From the NCBI GenBank assembly GCA_963545205.1, contig CAUUHW010000001.1, positions 124,001-188,000 on the forward strand: a stretch of DNA of 64,000 bases. Direction: 5' to 3'. The notes below the pieces were generated by a model, which saw only the letters and a program-made list of their open reading frames with translations, was not told the DNA's origin and made no database searches. How positions within the stretch are numbered: the stretch's first letter is position 1; every line of letters starts with the position of its first letter. Source of the stretch: CAUTYU01 sp963545205 (GTDB lineage: Bacteria > Desulfobacterota > Desulfovibrionia > Desulfovibrionales > Desulfomicrobiaceae). Both the position numbers and the translations under genes were made by a program. Shown piece by piece: positions 1 to 6,830 of the stretch.

Positions 1-1225
1 GTATCTTCGATAATGGGTATCCTGTAGTAGAAATGTTTTTTTGTACATCCTGCAACGGAGTATAAGCCCAGTAGTGGTTTTTTTTATCTTTTTTTTGTTC
101 ATTCAGAATATCAGAAGCCTTTTTGCCTGATGCTCTTTCAATATCATTTTGAGTTGGAGCTGACATGCCGTCATAGGTGTCGTACAGATAAAAATCACGC
201 TCCATATTGCCACAACGGAGGCTGGCAAGCATTCCCGCCATAGAAGCCCCGCCCCGCCAAACACCGCATTCCACAAAATCTCCGGCAATGTTATTTACTT
301 CAATATGTTCAATGGAGCGGATAACATTTAGTACCCGTATGTCAGGGGTCATAGTAAAATCTCTAACAAAGCTGACAATCATGGAATCAGCGTCAGAAAC
401 AATGTCTGTTTTTTCTTTTTTGGTGCAAACAAAGTGGGTAAGTTTATTTTTCTGGTCTCCTTTCCCATGTTTTCGACCTGTGTAGGGAGATACTATTTTT
501 GAGGCAGAAAAATGAGTGCGGCTGAATGCGAAGTTCAGATAATCAAAGGAGTATGCCCGGTTGCCAAGGTAAGGGTCATAGAGGACATTGGAAACACTAA
601 GAGCATGTTCTCTTTCCGGGTACGAACCGTTTTGTAGTGAAGAGTTGATTGTTGTCAGGGTGGAGTTAAATCTGTTAATCCAGTCCTGTTTTGTAAGAGG
701 TGTTTCGTTGAGGATAACCAGTACTCCGTCATCTTTCAGGACCCGGCGAAGTTCCTGTAGCAGGTCAAGCAGACTCGGTGCACGGTGAACAGAAGAACTG
801 GCGACAATCAGGTCATAGGTCGTATCTTCTACAGGCAGAGGAGAAAAAAAGCCAAGGACTGGATTGATTTTTTCCAGGTTCCCCCCCATGCGTTTTGTAA
901 TGGCAGGCAGCATTTGGGTCAGACTGTACCTGTTGGAATCCAGAGCATCTATGCTTTTAATCTGTTCAAACCGGGACAGCCATGCACTGAGCCAGCCTGT
1001 TCCGCATCCAAGGTCCAGAGCCTTTATCTTATTGCGCTGAAAAAGTTTTTTCCAGTCAATTATCTTAACCGCATCAAGATAGTTCCAGTCTTTATAGAGC
1101 CAGGCAAGATGCTCTTCCGGGTCAGCCCATGCCCTGTAATATTGGGGGTAGTAAGTCTGCATGGCTGATGACCAGCAGTCCGCCAGCATTTCTGACTGTT
1201 GCGCCAGCCAGTTCTTGTCGTTCAT
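1..1225 (-). CDS. Two-domain methyltransferase (class I SAM domain + TylF-like domain), 3' end outside window
   Basis: The frame runs from an ATG at 1225, preceded by GGAGGAAAC, to the left edge without a stop, about 408 codons, so the C-terminus is missing. Residues 70-80 hold the SAM-binding motif LDLGCGTGWLS, typical of class I methyltransferases. From about residue 312 a second domain starts with NNIAGDFVECGVWRGGASM, the signature of the TylF/MycF macrocin O-methyltransferase family. Two methyltransferase domains in one chain fit decoration of a surface glycan, which the neighbouring glycan genes support; the substrate is unknown. The start ATG overlaps the TGA of the upstream gene relic. 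A run of seven G on the coding strand (881-887) lies inside the frame. The two domains are clear; the specific role is not. Confidence 0.8.
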   Translation of the reverse strand, partial: MNDKNWLAQQSEMLADCWSSAMQTYYPQYYRAWADPEEHLAWLYKDWNYLDAVKIIDWKKLFQRNKIKALDLGCGTGWLSAWLSRFEQIKSIDALDSNRYSLTQMLPAITKRMGGNLEKINPVLGFFSPLPVEDTTYDLIVASSSVHRAPSLLDLLQELRRVLKDDGVLVILNETPLTKQDWINRFNSTLTTINSSLQNGSYPEREHALSVSNVLYDPYLGNRAYSFDYLNFAFSRTHFSASKIVSPYTGRKHGKGDQKNKLTHFVCTKKEKTDIVSDADSMIVSFVRDFTMTPDIRVLNVIRSIEHIEVNNIAGDFVECGVWRGGASMAGMLASLRCGNMERDFYLYDTYDGMSAPTQNDIERASGKKASDILNEQKKDKKNHYWAYTPLQDVQKNISTTGYPLSKI

Positions 1226-1497
1226 GTTTCCTCCAGAATGTCTGTGATAACACAAGGGTTAAACGAAAAATGATCCGTCATGGTAAGACAGAGTATCTGG
1301 ACCTGTATCCAAAATTTTTATCAAACATGAATTTGACCTGACTGTCCCCAAAGCTTGTTAACGGAGTTGAGTTTTGTTGAATGGTAATTTTTATGCAAGG
1401 AGTATTCCAGTTTTGACATATTACTGGAGGGCACCCGCTGGTTTGATTTTTTGGGCCTGAGAAGTTTTTTGCGACAGACTTGTCCCGTTAAACTCAT
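1226..1497 (-). pseudogene. Internally deleted gene relic in the glycan locus
   Basis: An ATG at 1497 overlaps the stop of the 444-residue gene upstream (ATGA) and opens a 58-codon frame that stops at 1321. Further on, 1226-1275 encodes FNPCVITDILEET and a stop, nearly the same as the end of the 444-residue protein (FNPRAITDILDEL), and the DNA there is also clearly similar. The simplest reading is a former paralogue of the 444-residue gene whose middle has been deleted, leaving a start and a 3' end. The 58-residue part has no recognisable domain and could be translated, but I doubt it has a function. The homology of the 3' end is seen directly; the deletion history is inferred. Confidence 0.5.
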
Positions 1498-2828
1498 AAT
1501 TCATCCAGAATGTCTGTAATAGCACGAGGATTAAACGGAAAATGGATATAATCTTCAAGTATGGACGGATCTACAGTAATTTTGTTTTTTAGAAAATATA
1601 TCAGATCATCCTCTGTTTCGGCAACTGGGACTTTTTTATTTTTTCCGTCAAATGGAGGATCCTGTTTATTGGGAAGAGCTTCATTGTAATTTTTGGGCAT
1701 ATAGCAGAGATAGTTGACTCGATGATAAAGAGCGTCAAAAAGAACAGTCGTTCTCTCTCCTATAACCAGGCCTGCTTTTGACAGTGCAGATTCCAGTCCT
1801 TCATCTGTCAATGTATAAAAATTACTATTTGTAAATTTACGAAACCACTGTATTGATTCTGAAGGGTGAGGCCTTAACATCGCGTTCTTAACTCCACATT
1901 TTTCAAGGCAATATTGAATATTATATACGTAGTCAAGAGGGATGGCTCTGTTCGGATATATAGGAACTTCAGAACTTGGAGCTCCTGCGATAGGATAGGT
2001 AAGAACAAGAGTGTCATCAAGAGAGACTTTTTTTATTGGTTGGGCAGGCAATGTCTGATATATTGGAGAACCTGATGTGAGAATCTGTTCTTTTTTTATC
2101 CAGTTGTTTGTGAGGTCAAAATATTCAGACCCACCCCATACTACATAATAGTCAAATTTACAGTATCTTGGGCATAATTTTATTGTTGAGTGTCCGTGAT
2201 CAACAAGGAACGTTTTCTTTTTGAGTTCATTGAATATTTTTATCGTAATATATTCAAAATAAGGATTTGTATACGGAAAAATAAATGCCTTAACAGAGCT
2301 ATGGCTGTAGTATTCTTTTATATTCTCTGTCACTTTTTGGAGTGTTTTTATGAATTCAGGGTGGAGTATGACATGAAATCCAAGCCTGAAAACATGTTGA
2401 ACGAGTTGACATTGTTCTCTGAGTAGGCCTTCAATTGGATTCGCATCTTTTCTTGGCGCCCACAGAGGTGGATGGATTGCTATCCTTTTGGTTGTTAGAT
2501 ATTTTTCCCATTTGAAATAGGCGTTACAAACAGCAATATTTCTTTTATCGTCTCGAAAATGTGCTTTTTGGGGCCAGTTTTTTATTTTGTCCAGTGTATA
2601 GTTTATATTTCGTATTTTGTATAATATATTGTTAAATAGATTGTCGATGGAATTGTCATTAATATTGTTTTCAAAAGGATGTCTGAAATGATTTCCATAG
2701 TAATAAATATGCCGTTCTAATTCATATTTTAAGGATAATATTAAATCTTTTTCGTAATGAAAAGATTTTGTTATAGAATCTAATAGATACATAGAAGTTT
2801 TTAGTGGATTTTTTGTGTTGTAAGGCAT
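1494..2828 (-). CDS. Putative GT-B-like glycan transferase, 444 aa
   Basis: No family can be named with certainty. The C-terminal third contains LRPHPSES followed by a segment ending in GLVIGERTTVLFDALYHRV, a pattern seen in GT-B-fold enzymes such as CDP-glycerol glycerophosphotransferases, capsule export-linked KpsC/LipB proteins and sialyltransferases, where RPHP and a later acidic/Ser-Thr loop contact the nucleotide donor. There is no signal peptide or membrane segment, so it is probably cytoplasmic. The start ATG has AAGGAG upstream. It follows the methyltransferase at 2910-3689 and precedes the relic at 1226-1497, whose end resembles its own. It may add a sugar or a phosphoramidate-type group to a glycan made by this locus; that is inference. 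Confidence 0.55.
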   Translation of the reverse strand: MPYNTKNPLKTSMYLLDSITKSFHYEKDLILSLKYELERHIYYYGNHFRHPFENNINDNSIDNLFNNILYKIRNINYTLDKIKNWPQKAHFRDDKRNIAVCNAYFKWEKYLTTKRIAIHPPLWAPRKDANPIEGLLREQCQLVQHVFRLGFHVILHPEFIKTLQKVTENIKEYYSHSSVKAFIFPYTNPYFEYITIKIFNELKKKTFLVDHGHSTIKLCPRYCKFDYYVVWGGSEYFDLTNNWIKKEQILTSGSPIYQTLPAQPIKKVSLDDTLVLTYPIAGAPSSEVPIYPNRAIPLDYVYNIQYCLEKCGVKNAMLRPHPSESIQWFRKFTNSNFYTLTDEGLESALSKAGLVIGERTTVLFDALYHRVNYLCYMPKNYNEALPNKQDPPFDGKNKKVPVAETEDDLIYFLKNKITVDPSILEDYIHFPFNPRAITDILDEL

Positions 2829-2909
2829 GAATATCTCCTTTAGTCTTCTTTGTATTTAACTAAAACGCAAAATAGTTGGCTAATGGTAACAAATTTGCTG
2901 GCGCTTGTA

Positions 2910-3689
2910 TTATTTTTTTGCCACAGCAAGAAAAATATTGCATGTCTGGTCTGGAAAAAGACTCATTAGTGCTTTCATGATTAAATTTCCTGCTGCATTG
3001 AGGCGATAGCCTTCCTTCCTGCCAATATGCTCGTTAAATATTTTATGTTTTTTGTGGCGAAATAATTTATACTTATACAGTATTGGCATATTGACTACAG
3101 GCTCTATTTTCAAAATAGAAAATCCATTTTTGGTCAAAATATCGTTAAATTCTTTTTTGGTCAGATTGAGTTTGTGGAACTCTCTCTGCGCGTGCCTGCT
3201 TTCTTTTGCTCTCAGCCAGTCAGATATACGTGTATTGATGTTATCTGCCCGAAAAGAACATACAAGGATTCCATCTTTTTCGAGTATTCTTTTCGTTTCT
3301 GAAAAAGCCCTGTCCTGTAATTCAGGTGGAAGACTATGATACAGGCCAAATGCCATTACAGATGAAAATTTTTCGTCCTCGTAATGCATGTTTAATATGT
3401 CACCTGTTTCAGCAACGATATTTGTTTCTTTATTTATTTTTTCTATTGCTTCTGGAATATAGTCCATGCCTACAACATCGTATCCATGTTCATATAGCCA
3501 GCGTAAAATACGGCCATTTCCGCATCCTGCTTCCAGTATTTTCCCGCCTTTGCGCATCAGACTGATCCCCTGAAGAGCATATTTTAATGGATAAATGCTT
3601 GTATTTTCCATTGGTTCGTCTGTTTGAATACTTGTCCATCTTTTTGTCCAGTATTCTTTTGCTGAATTTTTTCTATATGTAACACGCAT
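2910..3689 (-). CDS. Class I SAM-dependent methyltransferase, 259 aa
   Basis: Residues 46-60 read GGKILEAGCGNGRIL, the SAM-binding motif I, followed by VVGMDYIPEAIEKI (motif II, acidic residue that binds ribose) and FSSVMAFGLYHSLP in the motif IV position. The size (259 aa) and fold match small-molecule methyltransferases and are close to C. jejuni Cj1419/Cj1420, which are assigned to O-methylation in methyl phosphoramidate synthesis. It lies downstream of the phosphoramidate-like genes, 10 bp after a formyltransferase-like gene. The start has AAGGAAA upstream. The methyltransferase fold is certain; a role in methylating a phosphoramidate is inferred from context, and sugar O-methylation is equally possible. 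Confidence 0.75.
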   Translation of the reverse strand: MRVTYRKNSAKEYWTKRWTSIQTDEPMENTSIYPLKYALQGISLMRKGGKILEAGCGNGRILRWLYEHGYDVVGMDYIPEAIEKINKETNIVAETGDILNMHYEDEKFSSVMAFGLYHSLPPELQDRAFSETKRILEKDGILVCSFRADNINTRISDWLRAKESRHAQREFHKLNLTKKEFNDILTKNGFSILKIEPVVNMPILYKYKLFRHKKHKIFNEHIGRKEGYRLNAAGNLIMKALMSLFPDQTCNIFLAVAKK

Positions 3690-3698
3690 CGTATTTCC

Positions 3699-4415
3699 TT
3701 ATTTTCTGAGTAGTAAAATGTGTCGAAGAACAGGGTGCATAATGAAATAGGGCGGAGTTTTGATGTTTTCGCATTGAACTTGTGGCCATTTTTTCTCTGT
3801 CGTGTAGTATTGAATAACATCGCAGAGTACTTCCGAACGAAAGACAGGGTCAAGGCCATGGTCTATTTGTTTCAGGTTTTGTGGAGCAGGAAATTTTTTA
3901 CGCCAGAGGATGTCCCCACTGTCGATTTCTTCTGTCAGAAAAAAGGCAGATGCTCCGCAAAAATTTTCCTGTAGCAGGCTGTAGTGATTTGTTGTGCTTC
4001 CTTTGTAGTCAGGCAGCCAGCCGCCATGAACATGCAGAAAAGGTTTTCCACAGCGCAGGACCTGTTTGCGCAATAATACACCACCAAAGCCAGCGTAAAT
4101 ATATACGGAAGCCGAATGTTTGGCTAACAAGGAGATAGATGCATCGCTGTTAATATTATTTTCAGGAGCTTGTATGACAGGAATATTTTTTTCATGACAT
4201 GTGGAATGTACGGACAGGTCCGGATAAAAAGTACCCCATGATGCTTGCAGGCTTGGGATGGCGTTTCCTTTTGCATTCTGACCGGGGAGAGGCTTTCCTT
4301 CATCAGGCAGCACGATACATGCAGCCGGATTCAGATTTCGAGCTGTAAGAGCCTGAAGATAGCAACGTGCCCGTGAGGTGTCTCCACAAACCATTGTAAT
4401 ATCATGTAGTATCAT
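3699..4415 (-). CDS. Formyltransferase-like protein, 238 aa
   Basis: The protein resembles the N10-formyltetrahydrofolate-dependent transferases (Fmt, GART and sugar N-formyltransferases). The segment HVHGGWLPDYKG matches the catalytic loop that carries the His, and TEEIDSGDIL supplies the conserved Asp seen downstream in the family. It lacks the usual C-terminal oligonucleotide-binding domain of Fmt, which argues against a Met-tRNA role. Enzymes of this type formylate 4-amino-4,6-dideoxy sugars in O-antigens, which would suit this locus. The ATG overlaps the TGA of the preceding gene by 4 nt, so translation is probably coupled. Family confident; substrate unknown. Confidence 0.7.
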   Translation of the reverse strand: MILHDITMVCGDTSRARCYLQALTARNLNPAACIVLPDEGKPLPGQNAKGNAIPSLQASWGTFYPDLSVHSTCHEKNIPVIQAPENNINSDASISLLAKHSASVYIYAGFGGVLLRKQVLRCGKPFLHVHGGWLPDYKGSTTNHYSLLQENFCGASAFFLTEEIDSGDILWRKKFPAPQNLKQIDHGLDPVFRSEVLCDVIQYYTTEKKWPQVQCENIKTPPYFIMHPVLRHILLLRK

Positions 4416-4954
4416 AGCTCCTCCCGAAGACGTTCAACAGCCTTTTTTTCCGCCTTAAAAGCCATAGCAACAAAAGGGTGAGATTTGACAGGGAGTTCCT
4501 CAAGAGAGCAAAGAAGGTCATTGAGTTTAAGGAGACAATTTAATTGTCGAATATCCGCATTCTGTGAAAAATAGCCAAGTGTTGCTGCGAGGCATGCGTA
4601 AGGAAGTGCATCTTCAAGGGCTTCGCCGTTTATGGAGTAACTGGGTGGAACCAGATAGCGCGGTAGTTTCTTGTTGATTTCAAATCGTTGCAGCAAGCCT
4701 TCCAGGGTGTTTAGGTCATTTGTTGTTAATTTGTCTGGAGTAAGACTGGTGTATAATAAAAAGTCCGGTGTGTGTGTTGGATTCCAGTCATGTGGCTGTT
4801 CTGGAAAATGTCTATGTATATCAAGGCGGTTGAGACAGGCCGCTCTGCTTTTTTCCCAGACAACAAGAAAAGATTCTCCCTGATAGGGGGGATACATATA
4901 GGTTTGTGGGAATTGCAGTATGTTTTTTTGTGTGTAGGGGTAATCAGCTTGCAT
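4412..4954 (-). CDS. Hypothetical protein, 180 aa, inside the phosphoramidate-like operon
   Basis: I do not recognise this protein. It has no signal peptide, membrane segment or nucleotide-binding motif. The N-terminal half is rich in Tyr and Pro; the C-terminal half looks helical, with several Leu-rich stretches and a final KAEKKAVERLREEL that could form a short coiled coil. It overlaps the CDP-amidate kinase gene upstream by 11 nt and the formyltransferase-like gene downstream by 4 nt, so it is almost certainly translated as part of this operon. Its position straight after the kinase makes it a candidate accessory or transferase component, but nothing in its sequence shows that. Confidence 0.6.
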   Translation of the reverse strand: MQADYPYTQKNILQFPQTYMYPPYQGESFLVVWEKSRAACLNRLDIHRHFPEQPHDWNPTHTPDFLLYTSLTPDKLTTNDLNTLEGLLQRFEINKKLPRYLVPPSYSINGEALEDALPYACLAATLGYFSQNADIRQLNCLLKLNDLLCSLEELPVKSHPFVAMAFKAEKKAVERLREEL

Positions 4955-5459
4955 TGTTGTCCTTGATTTTTTGAACCAGTATCTGTGCGTAGGCGAGCAG
5001 TTCTTTTTGGCTGGCAGTATTGTTAATAATTATGTCTGGTTTGGCTGGTTCTGAAAAAGGCAGATTTATACCCGGCAGTTTAATTTCCCCTTGCTCTGCT
5101 TTTGCGTACAAGCCTTTTGGGTCCCGTTGGCGGAGATCAGCCAGGGGCGTTTTGATAAAGACTTCATAATAGTTTTTAAGATGGGTACGATTCCACTCCC
5201 TGCTTTCTTCAAAAAGAGACAGAATAGCCGCTACTGCGTGAATATTTTGTTGCTCCAAATAGGAGCAGAGGCGGTTGAGGCGGTCTGCATTTTTTTTGCG
5301 TTCACTCAGCGAATGCCCAAGATTGTCGCCCCATACCGCACGCAGATCGTCTCCATCCACAAGAGCGATATTCGGGACATGTTGTCTGGCAAGCCGAACA
5401 ACCTCTTTCGCGAGAGTTGTTTTTCCCGCTCCAGACAGGCCAATAATCCAGATGACCAT
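4944..5459 (-). CDS. Cytidine diphosphoramidate kinase-like protein (APS kinase family; Cj1415-like)
   Basis: A P-loop kinase of the adenylylsulfate kinase (CysC) family: residues 6-14 read GLSGAGKTT (Walker A), followed by LVDGDDLRAVWG, the DGD-type motif that holds the substrate. About 171 residues, the size of C. jejuni Cj1415. Cj1415 phosphorylates the 3' hydroxyl of cytidine diphosphoramidate, just as CysC does with APS. Here the gene follows the cytidylyltransferase, hydrolase and glutamine kinase of the same pathway, and no sulfate adenylyltransferase is nearby, so the phosphoramidate role is preferred over APS kinase. An ATG at 5474 is also in frame; 5459 is chosen because GGAG lies 8 nt upstream and the protein then begins directly with the beta strand. 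Confidence 0.8.
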   Translation of the reverse strand: MVIWIIGLSGAGKTTLAKEVVRLARQHVPNIALVDGDDLRAVWGDNLGHSLSERKKNADRLNRLCSYLEQQNIHAVAAILSLFEESREWNRTHLKNYYEVFIKTPLADLRQRDPKGLYAKAEQGEIKLPGINLPFSEPAKPDIIINNTASQKELLAYAQILVQKIKDNNAS

Positions 5460-5460
5460 T

Positions 5461-6210
5461 TCATCTCCAGTCATGCGTCCAGTTTGTCAGACGCAGTGCT
5501 TTTTCATAGGCTGCAATGTCCTGTTCTGTGTCGCATTCACACCAGCCGCCATCAATGCCAATGGCTTGAATAGCGATATTGTGTTCCAGAAGCCCCCGCA
5601 AGAGCGAGGTCATATCCATTTTTTCGACTTCGTGTTTGGGTAGACTGTTAATATATTGCACAACTTGTTCCAATCCTGTTTTGGAAAATTGTACAAGGCC
5701 CATATATTGTCCCTGTACCTGAGTAATCTTTTCCGGTTTATTGCCGAGTTCAATGAGCCGTCCCTGACGGGTGGCAAAGGTTTCCGCGTCTTCTAACGGG
5801 TTTTCATTTCGCAGTCGCCACAGGCTTTCCCAGTCTCTGTCATAGGTCAGACAGATGTCGCCTTTGGCTGCCAGCAATTTTGTGACATGGTCTGCCTTGT
5901 ACACAATATCGGCGTAGGCAACCAAAATTTTTTCTTCTGTCAGTACAGGTAAGGCACACATCAGACTGGTGACCATATTGCTGTCTTTCCAGCGTGGATT
6001 ATCAACAGTTTCAAAATCACCGGTCAGCATTTTCTTCTTGTACCCGCGAACCACTACAATTCGTTTGAGGCCAGCGGCCTTGAGAGCTTCAAGCTGCCAG
6101 TGCAGCAAAGGGCGGCCTGCCAGTTTCAGCAGACATTTAGGAGTGTCGTTTGTCAGGTCCCGCATACGGGAGCCCCGTCCCGCGGCGAGAATAACAGCAG
6201 TCGTTGTCAT
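5461..6210 (-). CDS. CTP:phosphoglutamine cytidylyltransferase-like nucleotidyltransferase (Cj1416-like)
   Basis: Residues 5-16 read AVILAAGRGSRM, the nucleotide-binding signature of sugar-1-phosphate nucleotidyltransferases, followed by DTPKCLLKLAGRPLL with the conserved Lys. At about 249 residues it matches C. jejuni Cj1416 in size. Cj1416 condenses CTP with L-glutamine phosphate to give CDP-L-glutamine. The neighbours are homologues of the enzymes before and after that step, which is the main reason for this call; alone, the sequence could equally be a LicC-type phosphocholine cytidylyltransferase. A GTG at 6222 is possible, but the ATG at 6210 starts directly before the first strand. It lies 14 bp after the hydrolase gene and runs into the kinase gene. 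Confidence 0.8.
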   Translation of the reverse strand: MTTTAVILAAGRGSRMRDLTNDTPKCLLKLAGRPLLHWQLEALKAAGLKRIVVVRGYKKKMLTGDFETVDNPRWKDSNMVTSLMCALPVLTEEKILVAYADIVYKADHVTKLLAAKGDICLTYDRDWESLWRLRNENPLEDAETFATRQGRLIELGNKPEKITQVQGQYMGLVQFSKTGLEQVVQYINSLPKHEVEKMDMTSLLRGLLEHNIAIQAIGIDGGWCECDTEQDIAAYEKALRLTNWTHDWR

Positions 6211-6224
6211 ATTATTTCGCACTG

Positions 6225-6830
6225 TTAGGTTAAAAAAAGTTCGCGTACGAGCTTTCTGTCATGTTTTGCGGGAATTTTTTCTCGTTCAGGGTGCCAGAGA
6301 ATCCCTTTCCACGGCAGGTTGTTATGGGCAAACGCTTCAATATAACCTTGTTCGTCCATGCCGACAACCGAGAGGTTCTTACCCAGCCCTTTGGGCTGAA
6401 TGCCGAATTGGTGAAAGGAATTGACGCTGATTTTTTCCGTTGCCAGTTGTACGCTGTGTCGGGTTGTTACGTGTCTGGCGGGAGCTACGGCTTCCAGACA
6501 CCCTCCGCAGAAACGATTGATGACCTGCGCTCCTCTGCATACTCCCAGCACTGGTAGGGCATGTGTTTTTGCAAAATCAAGTAAAAGTGTTTCTGTATAG
6601 TCCCGCTCAGGGAATATTCCCCAATCGTCTCCGCCGGAAAGTACCAACGCGTTTATCTTAAAATGTTTCACAACAGCAAGAACAGCCTGTTCTGTATTTG
6701 GCAGTGGTATCCAGGGAATATCCGGCAAAACATGTTGTAAAAACCGTCCCCAGTCGGTTGCCAGTCCGTCACGTTGTTCATGCGTGGTTCGCATTCTGCG
6801 CGTGGTTACTCCCAGTCGAAGCATAATCAT
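6225..6830 (-). CDS. Gamma-glutamyl-CDP-amidate hydrolase-like class I glutamine amidotransferase (peptidase C26; Cj1417-like)
   Basis: A stand-alone class I glutamine amidotransferase domain of 201 residues. The nucleophile is Cys98 in GVCRGAQ, and His180 and Glu182 in WHPERE complete the Cys-His-Glu triad; SGGDDWG near residue 65 is the oxyanion-side motif of gamma-glutamyl hydrolases. C. jejuni Cj1417 has the same length and family and releases glutamate from gamma-glutamyl-CDP-amidate to leave CDP-phosphoramidate. The ATG at 6830 overlaps the TGA of the glutamine kinase gene, so translational coupling is likely. A PuuD-type gamma-glutamyl-GABA hydrolase is the alternative, but there is no polyamine gene nearby. 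Confidence 0.82.
   Translation of the reverse strand: MIMLRLGVTTRRMRTTHEQRDGLATDWGRFLQHVLPDIPWIPLPNTEQAVLAVVKHFKINALVLSGGDDWGIFPERDYTETLLLDFAKTHALPVLGVCRGAQVINRFCGGCLEAVAPARHVTTRHSVQLATEKISVNSFHQFGIQPKGLGKNLSVVGMDEQGYIEAFAHNNLPWKGILWHPEREKIPAKHDRKLVRELFLT

Noticed and set aside
4944..5459. Ordinary APS kinase CysC for sulfate activation
   Set aside because: No CysD/CysN or other sulfate genes nearby, while all neighbouring genes match the phosphoramidate pathway; not excluded, but less likely.
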